Shown here: in pieces, positions 26,186 through 34,513 of the stretch
How positions within the stretch are numbered: the first letter of the stretch is position 1
How the letters are laid out: every line of letters begins with the position of its first letter
DNA from: Candidatus Zixiibacteriota bacterium
GTDB taxonomy: Bacteria > Zixibacteria > MSB-5A5 > GN15 > FEB-12
DNA length: 64,000 nt
Assembly (NCBI GenBank): GCA_040756055.1
Contig: JBFLZR010000002.1
Span: 522,411-586,410, forward strand
Direction of reading: 5' to 3'
Made by a program: the position numbers and the translations under genes
The notes under the pieces: generated by a model
Seen by the model: the letters and a program-made list of their open reading frames with translations, nothing else
Told to the model about the DNA's origin: nothing
Database searches by the model: none

Positions 26186-27757
26186 CTACTGACCCTGGCT
26201 CTCGAGAAACTGCCTGGCGTTGTTTACAATGATCTCTTTGGTAGCATCGGGGGTGACCGAATCTGTCGGTATAACCTCCAGCACTTTCCGGTAGCACATG
26301 GCAGCCGTCTCAATGTCACCGTTGGCGATACATCCATCGGCATAGCTGTCCCACACGTTGGCGGAATTCTCAAACGCCTCGGCATTGAGCTTGAACAACT
26401 TGACCGCGTCTTCGATCTGATTGGATTGCAGCATCCGGTATGCCATCACGTTGATGGTCGCTTCCTGGAAGAAGACATCCCCCGGACGGGCGGCCTTCAG
26501 TTGCTGATATATTTCGATAGCCCGGTCGATCTTCCCCTGCTGAATCAGATCGACAAACTCGAGTTCCGTTGGCGGAGGTTTTTGCCCTAACATATGTTGA
26601 ACAAGCAAGTTGTCGGCGTATTCAGAAACCACGGCGTCGAGAGCCGCTAGAGCTGTCTGCTCACCGCTCACATATGCGTTCAAAAAGCCGAGGACATACT
26701 CACAAACAGTTGCATAGGAAGGGCCGTCGTCCACCGATTCGCCCGCCGCCGAATCCGGCAGCAGGGCCGGATAATGCGTAAAATCCGGGTGCGTGAATCT
26801 TTTGAGTGCCGCGAAATACCTCTCGGAATAAGGCATTGCTTCGCAGACGGATGGATCAATGGCGTCCGGAAGTCCCGGATACATCTGCAGCGACGGTACT
26901 TTCACACCGGTAAAATCAAAAGACGGGTTTTCTTTTATCAGCTCAGCGTTGTCCTTGTATAAATACGCACCGTCGAGCGTAACGATTGCATCAACATCAG
27001 AATTACGCATCTGCATCATCAAAGCTTCAACGCCCCCCCATCCGCACCCAATCACGGCCAGCCTGTCAGTATCGGCGTTAGGGTAACCGTGGAGCTGGGC
27101 CAGCGCAAACTCACGGTCTCTCACCTGTGTTTCCAGATCACCGGCGGTCAGAGCGGCATTCAGACTGAGAGTGCCGACCGAGTGGGTAGCCGCAACGATG
27201 TAGCCCTGGCTCGCCAGATATTCACACAGCACGGAATTTTCCGAGAATCCGCTCTGAAGGTCGGCGAAATATATCACGATCGGAAAGGCACCTTCTTGAG
27301 GCGCGGCATTTTTGACGGCGCCGACCGTCATATTCATCACGTCCGCCACGGGCGCCGCCCGGTTGCCGGCCGCCGCCATCAGGTAGCCGAGTTCGCGACC
27401 CTGCAATTGAGAAAGCAATCCGTAGAACCGGCTGTCATCGGGGGCGGGAAAAACATACTCGCCGTAGACCATCGGGGCTGACTCCACGGCGGGTTCGGCC
27501 GGATACCAAATGCATACCTGCACCGGTCTTGCTCGTTCCCCCTCGCGCGGGTCACCATCGTAATCGACCTTACTCTGGAAAACGCGCGAGTAATCGTATT
27601 TTTCGATAGTCGTGAAACCGACCGGGTATGGTCCTGAAAAGAGATCCCCCCACTGAACGGGTGGATCTGTCGACCGGGCCGGGGTTGAAAATACTGATAT
27701 AAAAATGATTATCAGAAGCACGGCCACGTAGCGGGCCGGAATTGATGGGTTCTTCAT
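26186..27757 (-). CDS. Exported alpha/beta-hydrolase-fold protein with TPRs, nucleophile replaced
   Basis: The product is 523 residues with a signal peptide (about 1-28). Residues 60-370 follow the dienelactone-hydrolase/PAF-acetylhydrolase layout: 'FPIVIYFADLQSG' before the oxyanion region and 'DRLAVIGCGWGGVEAL' at the nucleophile elbow. There the pattern G-x-Ser/Cys-x-G-G reads G-C-G-W-G-G, so the nucleophile position is glycine and normal hydrolysis is unlikely. Residues 400-520 contain TPR-like helices ('QGKIDRAIEIYQQLKAARPG', 'AAMCYRKVLEVIP'). It is the first gene of the operon with the two reductase-like genes. A binding or scaffold role is inferred. Confidence 0.82.
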   Translation of the reverse strand: MKNPSIPARYVAVLLIIIFISVFSTPARSTDPPVQWGDLFSGPYPVGFTTIEKYDYSRVFQSKVDYDGDPREGERARPVQVCIWYPAEPAVESAPMVYGEYVFPAPDDSRFYGLLSQLQGRELGYLMAAAGNRAAPVADVMNMTVGAVKNAAPQEGAFPIVIYFADLQSGFSENSVLCEYLASQGYIVAATHSVGTLSLNAALTAGDLETQVRDREFALAQLHGYPNADTDRLAVIGCGWGGVEALMMQMRNSDVDAIVTLDGAYLYKDNAELIKENPSFDFTGVKVPSLQMYPGLPDAIDPSVCEAMPYSERYFAALKRFTHPDFTHYPALLPDSAAGESVDDGPSYATVCEYVLGFLNAYVSGEQTALAALDAVVSEYADNLLVQHMLGQKPPPTELEFVDLIQQGKIDRAIEIYQQLKAARPGDVFFQEATINVMAYRMLQSNQIEDAVKLFKLNAEAFENSANVWDSYADGCIANGDIETAAMCYRKVLEVIPTDSVTPDATKEIIVNNARQFLESQGQ

Positions 27758-28161
27758 CGTTCCCCCAATTTTTGCGCTTGTTTGGTTCTCGCTTGGTGTT
27801 ACCGCTTGTTACCCACTAATGACGGACCAGATATATTATCCGTTAAAACGGATTTTATTTCAAGCAACATCTGAGGCAAAGCCCGGCGTAACTGTCGCCC
27901 GGTAAGCGCGTTTGGTTTTATGCGACATCGGCAAATTACCTTGCGGAACACCTAAGCTTGTATTAGATTTAAACTTAGTTCATTTGGCGCCTCCTCGAGC
28001 AGGCCTGTTCAGGTAATTCCGCGAAAGGCCTTGTTAAAAAAGAGGGGGGTCATTATCGTACTTTTTAAGCACCTTGTCATGGCGAGATAATCACAGGCTG
28101 CCCCTATCAAGGGGTGGCTAAACAGGCCCGCTGGCAGGCTTGGAGAAGCCGGGGATTCGTT
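27758..28161. other. Divergent intergenic region
   Basis: These 404 bases lie between the exported-protein operon and the LuxR-type regulator gene. Two A/T-rich patches (about 27825-27865 and 27960-27985) could hold the promoters, but no convincing element pair was found, and no small gene is supported. Confidence 0.4.
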
Positions 28162-31100
28162 ATGGATCGTAGACCTGATAAAGAGAACGACAACTTTTCC
28201 CGCAGGGCCGAGGATCACGGTAGAAACAAAAGGAGTCTGCATGAGACAGCGCTGGAATCGCTGACTCATCCATTTTATATCATCAACGCCGATGACTATA
28301 CGGTGCTTCTCGATACCGCCTCGCCCGGCCTGACGCCATCGGCGAACTCCCCCAAGTGCTATGCGCTGTCACACGGAAGAAACAGCCCGTGTTCTCAGGC
28401 CGGAGAATCCTGCCCTCTCGAAATCGTGAAAGAGACCAAGAAGTCGGTGGTCGTTGAACATGTCCATCTCGACCGGAGTGGTCAGGCCAAACATTTCGAG
28501 ATTCACGGTTACCCGGTTTTTGATGAAAATGAAGCGGTCACCAGCATAGTCGAGTACTGGCTGGACATTACCGAACGCAAACTTGCCCAGGAGCGGCAGA
28601 ATTTTGCCACGCGGCTTTTAGAGCTGCTGAATAAATCCAGTGACAAGATTGACACTATCCGTGCCATTCTGCGCCTGATAAAGGAATTCACGGGATTCGA
28701 GGCGGTCGGCCTGAGGTTGAGAGAAGGTGACGATTTCCCGTACTACGAGACCATCGGGTTCCCCTCGCTGTTCGTTGAGGCTGAAAGACATCTGTGCGCC
28801 AGTGATGAACATGGCCGCCCTCTGCGCGATGCCGTTGGAAACCCTGTGCTGGAATGTATGTGCGGCACAGTCATCTCCGGCAACACTGACTCATCACAGC
28901 CCTTCTTTACGGAGTTCGGGAGCTTCTGGACGAACAGCACGTCCGATCTGCTCGAGAGCACCACGGAAAATGACCGGCAAGGGCGGACACGCAACTTATG
29001 CAACCGTGAGGGCTTCGAATCCGTGGCGCTGGTACCGCTTCGTATGGATTCGGAATGTATCGGATTGTTGCAGCTCAACGACCGGCGTCGGGATAGGTTC
29101 ACTCCGGATTTGATCCACTTTTTCGAAGAAGTTGGGGCGAGCGTGAGTATTGCTCTGGCACGGACGAGAGCCGAGGAAGCTTTGAAGAAGGCTCGCGATG
29201 AACTGGAGGTCGGCGTCGCCGAGAGGACGATTGATCTGCTGAAAATAAACCAGCAGTTGCGGGCCGAAATCGCGGCTCGTCGACAAACCGAGAGCGCATT
29301 GAGAAAGACCTCCCGGGCGCTTAAAGTGCTCAGCCTCTGTAACAAATCACTCGTGCACGCCGAAAACGAGATCGACCTGCTGCAAAATGTCTGTGGGATA
29401 CTTGTTGAAGAGGGTGGATACCGGCTGGCCTGGGTCGGTTGCGCCGAACAGAGCGAGCAAAAACGTGTGAAGCCCGTGGCTCAAGCCGGATTCGAACAAG
29501 GTTATCTGGAGCAAATTAACGTTTCATGGGCTGACAACGAATACGGGCAGGGGCCGACCGGCTCCGCCATTCGCATGGGTCGGCCGGCAATTGCCAGAGA
29601 CATTCTCGACGATCCTAAGTATGCTCCGTGGCGCGATGAAGCCACCAAACGCGGCTATGCTTCTTCAATCGCACTGCCCTTGAGAGGCGACCGACAACCG
29701 ATTGGCGCCCTGAACATCTACGCTTCCGAGCCGGACGCATTTGACGACGACGAGGTTTCGCTTCTGGTGGAACTGGCCGAAGACCTCAGCTACGGGATAT
29801 CGGCCCTGCGCACCAGCGCCGATCACCGGCGCGCCGAAAAAGCCCTTCGAGAGAGCGAGTACCGTTATCGCGAACTGGTCGAAACCACCGACAATCTGGT
29901 TGTGCAGGTCGACCGCAACGGTCTGATAACTTTCGCCAATCGCACGGCCGAAAATATCTTCGGACTGGAGCCATCAAGCTGCCTTGGCCTGAACTATCTG
30001 GATTTCGTCCATCCGTCAGACCGCGAGTTCACCCGCAAAACAATTGATGGCGCTGTTGAAGAAAAGGTCAGTCACGTTACGGTCGAGAATCGGATCATCA
30101 GCCGCGACGGTCACGAGTCTCAGATGATGTGGACCATCGCTTTCCACCGCGATCCATCCGGCAATATCGAATGGCTGAATTGTATCGCCCGCGACATCAC
30201 CGAAAGAAAACGATCCGAGGCCGAATTGCGTTACCGTCTGAATTTTGAGGCGCTGATAGCCTCAATCAGTAACAACTTCATCCATCTCAGAGCCGAAGAA
30301 ATCGACGACGGAGTCGATTCGGCGCTTTCGAGAATAGGTGAGTTCACATCTGCCGATCGCTGCTACCTCTTTGAGTTCTCTCCCGACGGCGAGATTATGG
30401 ACAATACTTTCGAATGGTGCCAGCCCGGCGTGAGCCGTCAGATCGAACACCTCAAGAATTTGAAGACGACGCGATTCCCGTGGGCGCTTACCAGGCTTCA
30501 TCGATTCGAGGCAGTCAACATACCGTCGGTATCCGACCTCCCGCCTGAAGCAGCCGCCGAAAAAGAGAATTTCGATTTCCAGAGCATCAAATCACTTTTG
30601 CTCGTTCCCATGGTTTACAGCGGACAGCTGCTCGGTTTTGTCGGGCTCGACTCGGTCAGGCGCCAGAGAGAATTCGACGACGACACCATTTCACTTTTGC
30701 GTACCAGCGGCGAAATTTTCGTGAACGCCCTCATCCGTGCCCGGGCCGAGAAAGAGTTGAAAGAAGTCAACGAGAAGCTCATTGTCGAAGGCAAATCGCT
30801 CGAGAACAAAAATATCGCGATGCGAGAGGTGCTGGCCAGTTTCGAGGAAGAAAAACAGAAAACGAAACAGCACATCCTCACCAATGTCGAAGAGTCGCTG
30901 CTTCCCCTGTTAACCCGAGTCAAAGAGGGGACCCGACCATCGCACCAGAAACTCATCGATCTGCTCGAGCAATATCTGAAAGAAATCACATCGCCATACA
31001 TCGACGAACTCAAATCCTCATACTCGAAACTCACCCCGCGGGAACTCGAGATATGCCGGATGATCAAAGTCGGCCGCCCATCCAAAGACATAGCAGCCAT

Positions 31101-31209
31101 TCTGAATGTCTCTCTTCTGACGGTGCACAAACATCGTGAACAGATCCGCAAGAAGTTGGGGATTAAAAACTCCCGGACCAATCTCAGCAGTTTTCTTCAG
31201 TCACTCTAA
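28162..31209 (+). CDS. Multi-sensor GAF/PAS protein with LuxR-type DNA-binding domain
   Basis: The product is 1015 residues, cytoplasmic. Order of domains: a Cys/His-rich PAS (about 25-140, Cys66, His71, Cys77, Cys84), a GAF (145-335), a coiled coil, a second GAF (395-555), a PAS (565-690, 'YRELVETTDNLVVQVDRNG'), a third GAF (695-860), a long coiled coil (865-950) and a LuxR helix-turn-helix (955-1015, 'LTPRELEICRMIKVGRPSKDI'). There is no kinase or receiver domain, so it should sense and regulate transcription directly. The ATG at 28162 has GGGGA six bases upstream; a GTG at 28114 is possible. The next gene downstream encodes an ECF sigma factor, a plausible target. Confidence 0.88.
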   Translation: MDRRPDKENDNFSRRAEDHGRNKRSLHETALESLTHPFYIINADDYTVLLDTASPGLTPSANSPKCYALSHGRNSPCSQAGESCPLEIVKETKKSVVVEHVHLDRSGQAKHFEIHGYPVFDENEAVTSIVEYWLDITERKLAQERQNFATRLLELLNKSSDKIDTIRAILRLIKEFTGFEAVGLRLREGDDFPYYETIGFPSLFVEAERHLCASDEHGRPLRDAVGNPVLECMCGTVISGNTDSSQPFFTEFGSFWTNSTSDLLESTTENDRQGRTRNLCNREGFESVALVPLRMDSECIGLLQLNDRRRDRFTPDLIHFFEEVGASVSIALARTRAEEALKKARDELEVGVAERTIDLLKINQQLRAEIAARRQTESALRKTSRALKVLSLCNKSLVHAENEIDLLQNVCGILVEEGGYRLAWVGCAEQSEQKRVKPVAQAGFEQGYLEQINVSWADNEYGQGPTGSAIRMGRPAIARDILDDPKYAPWRDEATKRGYASSIALPLRGDRQPIGALNIYASEPDAFDDDEVSLLVELAEDLSYGISALRTSADHRRAEKALRESEYRYRELVETTDNLVVQVDRNGLITFANRTAENIFGLEPSSCLGLNYLDFVHPSDREFTRKTIDGAVEEKVSHVTVENRIISRDGHESQMMWTIAFHRDPSGNIEWLNCIARDITERKRSEAELRYRLNFEALIASISNNFIHLRAEEIDDGVDSALSRIGEFTSADRCYLFEFSPDGEIMDNTFEWCQPGVSRQIEHLKNLKTTRFPWALTRLHRFEAVNIPSVSDLPPEAAAEKENFDFQSIKSLLLVPMVYSGQLLGFVGLDSVRRQREFDDDTISLLRTSGEIFVNALIRARAEKELKEVNEKLIVEGKSLENKNIAMREVLASFEEEKQKTKQHILTNVEESLLPLLTRVKEGTRPSHQKLIDLLEQYLKEITSPYIDELKSSYSKLTPRELEICRMIKVGRPSKDIAAILNVSLLTVHKHREQIRKKLGIKNSRTNLSSFLQSL

Positions 31210-31401
31210 CCATTTAGTCGAAAATTGGATTCACTTTGTCCCGAATGTGAATCTTCTAATAGGCAAAGCAGGTTCTACTTTCCAACACTCTGTTCAAATC
31301 GGCGGACGGTCGCCGTGAAGCGTTATGTTGTTATCAGACATATGATTAATGAGTTTATATGACTTCAATTTATGACTATCAAGACCAAATCGATTTCGAA
31401 T

Positions 31402-31420
31402 TACGTATTTTTTATACGTA
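31402..31420. promoter_or_regulatory. Inverted repeat TACGTAT-N5-ATACGTA
   Basis: A perfect 7-bp inverted repeat with a five-T spacer, ending 22 bases before the -35 box of the sigma-factor promoter. Its position fits an activator or regulator site. Confidence 0.5.
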
Positions 31421-31442
31421 TTATGACCGTAACTTAGTCGCA

Positions 31443-31471
31443 TTGACACACACAATTAATAGCGGTAAAAT
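31443..31471 (+). promoter_or_regulatory. Consensus sigma-70 promoter of the ECF sigma gene
   Basis: TTGACA, 17 bases, TAAAAT (11 of 12 consensus positions). The predicted start near 31478 gives a leader of about 50 bases containing AGAGGGGGG before the ATG at 31528. Confidence 0.85.
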
Positions 31472-31527
31472 GCGTTTGTGTACAGAGTGCTATCAAGCTT
31501 AACCAGATTGTCCAGAGGGGGGATATT

Positions 31528-32088
31528 ATGACGGAACTTGACAAAAGAAGAACCTTTGAGGCAGAGGCTTTGCCGGCGATGGATGCTCTTTATCGGAGCG
31601 CTCTTCGTTTGGCGAAAAATCCCTCAGACGCCGAGGACCTCGTACAGGAGACCTATGTCAAGGCGTATCGTTTCTGGGACAAATTCGAACCCGGTTCGAA
31701 CTGTCGGGCATGGCTGTTCAGGATAATGACAAATGTCTTCATCAACGAATATCGCTCGCGCTCGAGAAACCCGGTATCCGCCAGCAGCGATGAAATAGAC
31801 GACCGGTTTCTTTACGCCGATGAGGACAGCCGGGATCCGGAGCAGCTTTGGGTCACCAGGACGGTGGGCAGCGATGTTCTCAGGGCGATCGACAGTCTTC
31901 CCGATGAGTTCCGGCTGGTGGTGGTGCTTTCGTTCGTGGAGCAGTTTACGTACAAGCAGATTGCCGATATGACCGGTTTACATCTTGGCACCGTAAAATC
32001 GCGACTTCATCGCGGCCGTAAACTGTGTCAAAAGATTCTGGCGGGTTACGCCGCCGATTACGGTCTGACGCCGGCCGTAACAGGTTGA
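31528..32088 (+). CDS. ECF-type RNA polymerase sigma factor
   Basis: The product is 186 residues. Region 2 spans about 15-85 ('PSDAEDLVQETYVKAYRFWDKF', 'RAWLFRIMTNVFINEYR') and region 4 about 125-175 ('LPDEFRLVVVLSFVEQFTYKQIADM', 'GTVKSRLHRGRK'); region 3 is absent, as in all ECF factors. It directs RNA polymerase to a small set of stress-type promoters. No anti-sigma gene follows: the next 414 bases are non-coding and then an LpoB-like gene begins. Control therefore may come from transcription, through the strong promoter and inverted repeat upstream. A GGGGGG purine run precedes the start. Confidence 0.95.
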   Translation: MTELDKRRTFEAEALPAMDALYRSALRLAKNPSDAEDLVQETYVKAYRFWDKFEPGSNCRAWLFRIMTNVFINEYRSRSRNPVSASSDEIDDRFLYADEDSRDPEQLWVTRTVGSDVLRAIDSLPDEFRLVVVLSFVEQFTYKQIADMTGLHLGTVKSRLHRGRKLCQKILAGYAADYGLTPAVTG

Positions 32089-32502
32089 CTGGACGGATGC
32101 TACCGGTTGGAGATATCAGCCGCGGCGGCCCACACTAACGCGGCCAGGGGGACAGAGTAAAACCCGGGGACAGCGGTCACGTGCTCTCGGAAAAAACCCA
32201 GGGATGCATGGGAACCTCAGAAACGGAGGGCGGCTCGCAACCGCCCTCACCGCATTAATGAGACTTCTCCAAATCAGCTAATATGCTCATCGAAGAGATT
32301 GCTCGATGAATTGAACGCCAGTCGCCTCAACGGCTCTCGCCACTCGACAGTTACCCAGAAAAATGGTTGAAAAAAAGCCGCCGCTCCCTATAAATTCCGT
32401 TGGTACCGGTATCGTATAATGAAAAAAACTGGATGGTTACCGGCATCAACGATTTGTAAAGTAATAGAATGATCGATAATCGCGAACAAAAAAGGAGTTG
32501 AA
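32089..32502. other. Intergenic region between the ECF sigma and LpoB-like genes
   Basis: No gene is seen in these 414 bases. A hairpin at 32226-32248 (GAGGGCGG paired with CCGCCCTC) lacks a T tract. A possible anti-sigma gene was looked for and not found. Confidence 0.5.
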
Positions 32503-33099
32503 ATGAAGAATCTGTTGGTCTTTGCCCTGCTGGCCATTCTACCGCTCGGATGCGGTGGTGGCAAAACAGTCACGCGCCTCGACACCGAAAGCGTGACCGA
32601 CTTGAGCGGCAAATGGAATGACACCGACTCGAGGTTGGTGGCCGAAGAAATGATATCCGACTGTCTGTCGCGCCCGTGGCTGACGGATTTCGCCGCCGCC
32701 CAGGGAGCCAAGCCGGTGGTGACAGTTGGAACCATCCGCAATCTCTCCAGCGAGCACATCCAGATGGAAACATTCATCTCGGATTTCGAAAGAGAACTGA
32801 TAAACTCGTCACAGGTCCGTTTCGTAGCCAGCAAGGAAGCCCGCTCGGAAATTCGCGAAGAACGCTTTGAGCAACAGGAGTTCGCGTCGAAAGAAACCGC
32901 CAAGAAACTTCGCGAAGAAACCGGCGCCGATTTCATGCTGCAAGGAGCCATCAAAACCATCACCGATCAGGAAGAAGGCAAGAGCGTGGTTTTCTACCAG
33001 ACCGACCTCGAACTGATAAATATCGAGAGCATGGAGAAAGTCTGGATTGGCACCAAGAAAATCAAGAAGGGTATCGCCCAGTCAGGCACCAAGTGGTAA
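32503..33099 (+). CDS. LpoB-like penicillin-binding protein activator lipoprotein
   Basis: The product is 198 residues. A signal with lipobox ('AILPLGC') is followed by an LpoB/FlgT-like fold: 'KPVVTVGTIRNLSSEHIQ', 'FERELINSSQVRFV' and 'GADFMLQGAIKTI' are the diagnostic strands. In enterobacteria LpoB is an outer-membrane lipoprotein that stimulates the peptidoglycan synthase PBP1b; distant homologues are common beside COG3014 genes, as here, where the function is unproven. AAGGAG lies 8 bases before the start. The next gene begins 6 bases after its stop. Confidence 0.88.
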   Translation: MKNLLVFALLAILPLGCGGGKTVTRLDTESVTDLSGKWNDTDSRLVAEEMISDCLSRPWLTDFAAAQGAKPVVTVGTIRNLSSEHIQMETFISDFERELINSSQVRFVASKEARSEIREERFEQQEFASKETAKKLREETGADFMLQGAIKTITDQEEGKSVVFYQTDLELINIESMEKVWIGTKKIKKGIAQSGTKW

Positions 33100-33105
33100 A
33101 CAGCT

Positions 33106-34506
33106 GTGATCGGTAATCTCGCTACAAAACGGATACTGATAACTCTGGCTTTAATCGGCTTGCTGGGGGGATGTGGCTCGCTGAAAACACGGCGCGGATT
33201 CTATGATCCCATCACGGCCGAACTTCGGAGCGGCAACCTTGACAGCTCTCTCGCCCTGCTCGAAAAAGCCAGAGAAGAAAACAAGTACGGCGAGAAAGAC
33301 CGGTTCATTTATTTTCTCGATGCCGGCATGCTCAATCACTATGCCGGTAACTACCGCGCGAGCAATGATAAGCTGGATTTAGCCGAGGCCGCCGCCGAGG
33401 AGTTGTTTACAAAAAGCATCTCCCGGGCGGCGGTATCGCTTCTGCTAAACGACAACGCCCTCGAATACGCCGGCGAGGATTATGAGATTCTCTACGCCAA
33501 TTTGATCAAAGCGCTCAATTATGCCGAGGGTGGCATGTTCGACGAGGCCTTTGTGGAAATCCGCCGGGCCAATCTCAAACTCGAATTGCTGGAGCAGAAA
33601 TACGGCGATGCCGCGGCGCAGCTTCAGCGTGGCCTCGAAGACGACACGAATCGTGTCCAAATTGACTATGCTATTGAAAAAGTGCGGTTCCACAACGACG
33701 CCTTTGCCCGATATCTGAGCATGCGCATGTATGCCGCCGATGGAAAGATGGATGACGCTCGAATCGACCTGGATTATCTCAAGACCGCTTTCGAAACCCA
33801 GCCCCATGTGTACGACTTCGCTATGCCCGAGGTGAAATACCGCTCCGACAGCGCGGCAATTCTCAGCGTGATCGGCTTCGTCGGATTAGCACCCACCAAA
33901 GAACCGCTTCGCCTTCGCATCAGAACCGACAAAGACCTCGATCTGGTACAGATACTCTATGATGGTCCCGGAAAGGAGGATGTCGAATACGGGCATATCC
34001 CGATGCCGGTTTCGGCAGACTACTATTTCAAGTTCGCCATTCCCACGATAGTCCCGCGGCCCACCGAAGTTGATCGCATCAGGGTACTTGCCAACGGGAG
34101 TGTTATCGGCGAGCTGCAACTTCTCGAGGATGTCAGCAAAGTCGCACAGGAAACGTTCAATGCCAAAAAGTCGCTGATTTATTTCCGTTCGGTGGCCAGG
34201 GCCGTAGCCAAAGGGCTGGCCGGTCACCAGCTAAAAAAGAAGGCTGACACCGGCGGTCTTGAAGGATGGCTGAAGAAGGCGGCTATCGATGTTGCGACTG
34301 ATGTCACCGAGGATGCCGACCTTCGGTCAAGCCAGTATCTTCCCGGAAGAGTTTATGTCGGGGATTTCGAGGTCGCCCCGGGCAGCTACGACCTGACGGT
34401 CGAATTTTATGATTCGATCGGCAATCTTATCGAGTACAGTTACTATGAGGACTTCACCGTCACCGATGGTGGCCTAAACCTGGTCCAGGCTTTTACGGTC
34501 CGTTGA
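33106..34506 (+). CDS. COG3014-family lipoprotein with TPR-like helices
   Basis: The product is 466 residues. The signal ends in 'LLGGC', a good lipobox. Residues 35-230 are helical and TPR-like ('LDSSLALLEKAREENKYGEKDRF' split over two helices, 'GMLNHYAGNYRASNDKL'), the rest is mostly beta. This is the layout of the uncharacterised COG3014 family, regularly encoded next to LpoB-like lipoproteins. The start is a GTG 6 bases after the previous stop with only a weak ribosome binding site, so translation is probably coupled. An outer-envelope complex with the LpoB-like protein is likely but not shown. It converges with the DUF2207 gene. Confidence 0.87.
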   Translation: MIGNLATKRILITLALIGLLGGCGSLKTRRGFYDPITAELRSGNLDSSLALLEKAREENKYGEKDRFIYFLDAGMLNHYAGNYRASNDKLDLAEAAAEELFTKSISRAAVSLLLNDNALEYAGEDYEILYANLIKALNYAEGGMFDEAFVEIRRANLKLELLEQKYGDAAAQLQRGLEDDTNRVQIDYAIEKVRFHNDAFARYLSMRMYAADGKMDDARIDLDYLKTAFETQPHVYDFAMPEVKYRSDSAAILSVIGFVGLAPTKEPLRLRIRTDKDLDLVQILYDGPGKEDVEYGHIPMPVSADYYFKFAIPTIVPRPTEVDRIRVLANGSVIGELQLLEDVSKVAQETFNAKKSLIYFRSVARAVAKGLAGHQLKKKADTGGLEGWLKKAAIDVATDVTEDADLRSSQYLPGRVYVGDFEVAPGSYDLTVEFYDSIGNLIEYSYYEDFTVTDGGLNLVQAFTVR

Positions 34507-34513
34507 AAGCCGG

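Larger units (their letters stand above)
31210..31527. other. A/T-rich intergenic region before the ECF sigma gene
   Basis: No gene is supported. The right half holds an inverted repeat (31402-31420) and a strong promoter (31443-31471). No terminator with a T tract is evident after the LuxR-type gene. Confidence 0.5.

Noticed and set aside
32226-32248. Hairpin after the ECF sigma gene as a terminator
   Set aside because: No T tract follows the stem; kept only as part of the intergenic description.
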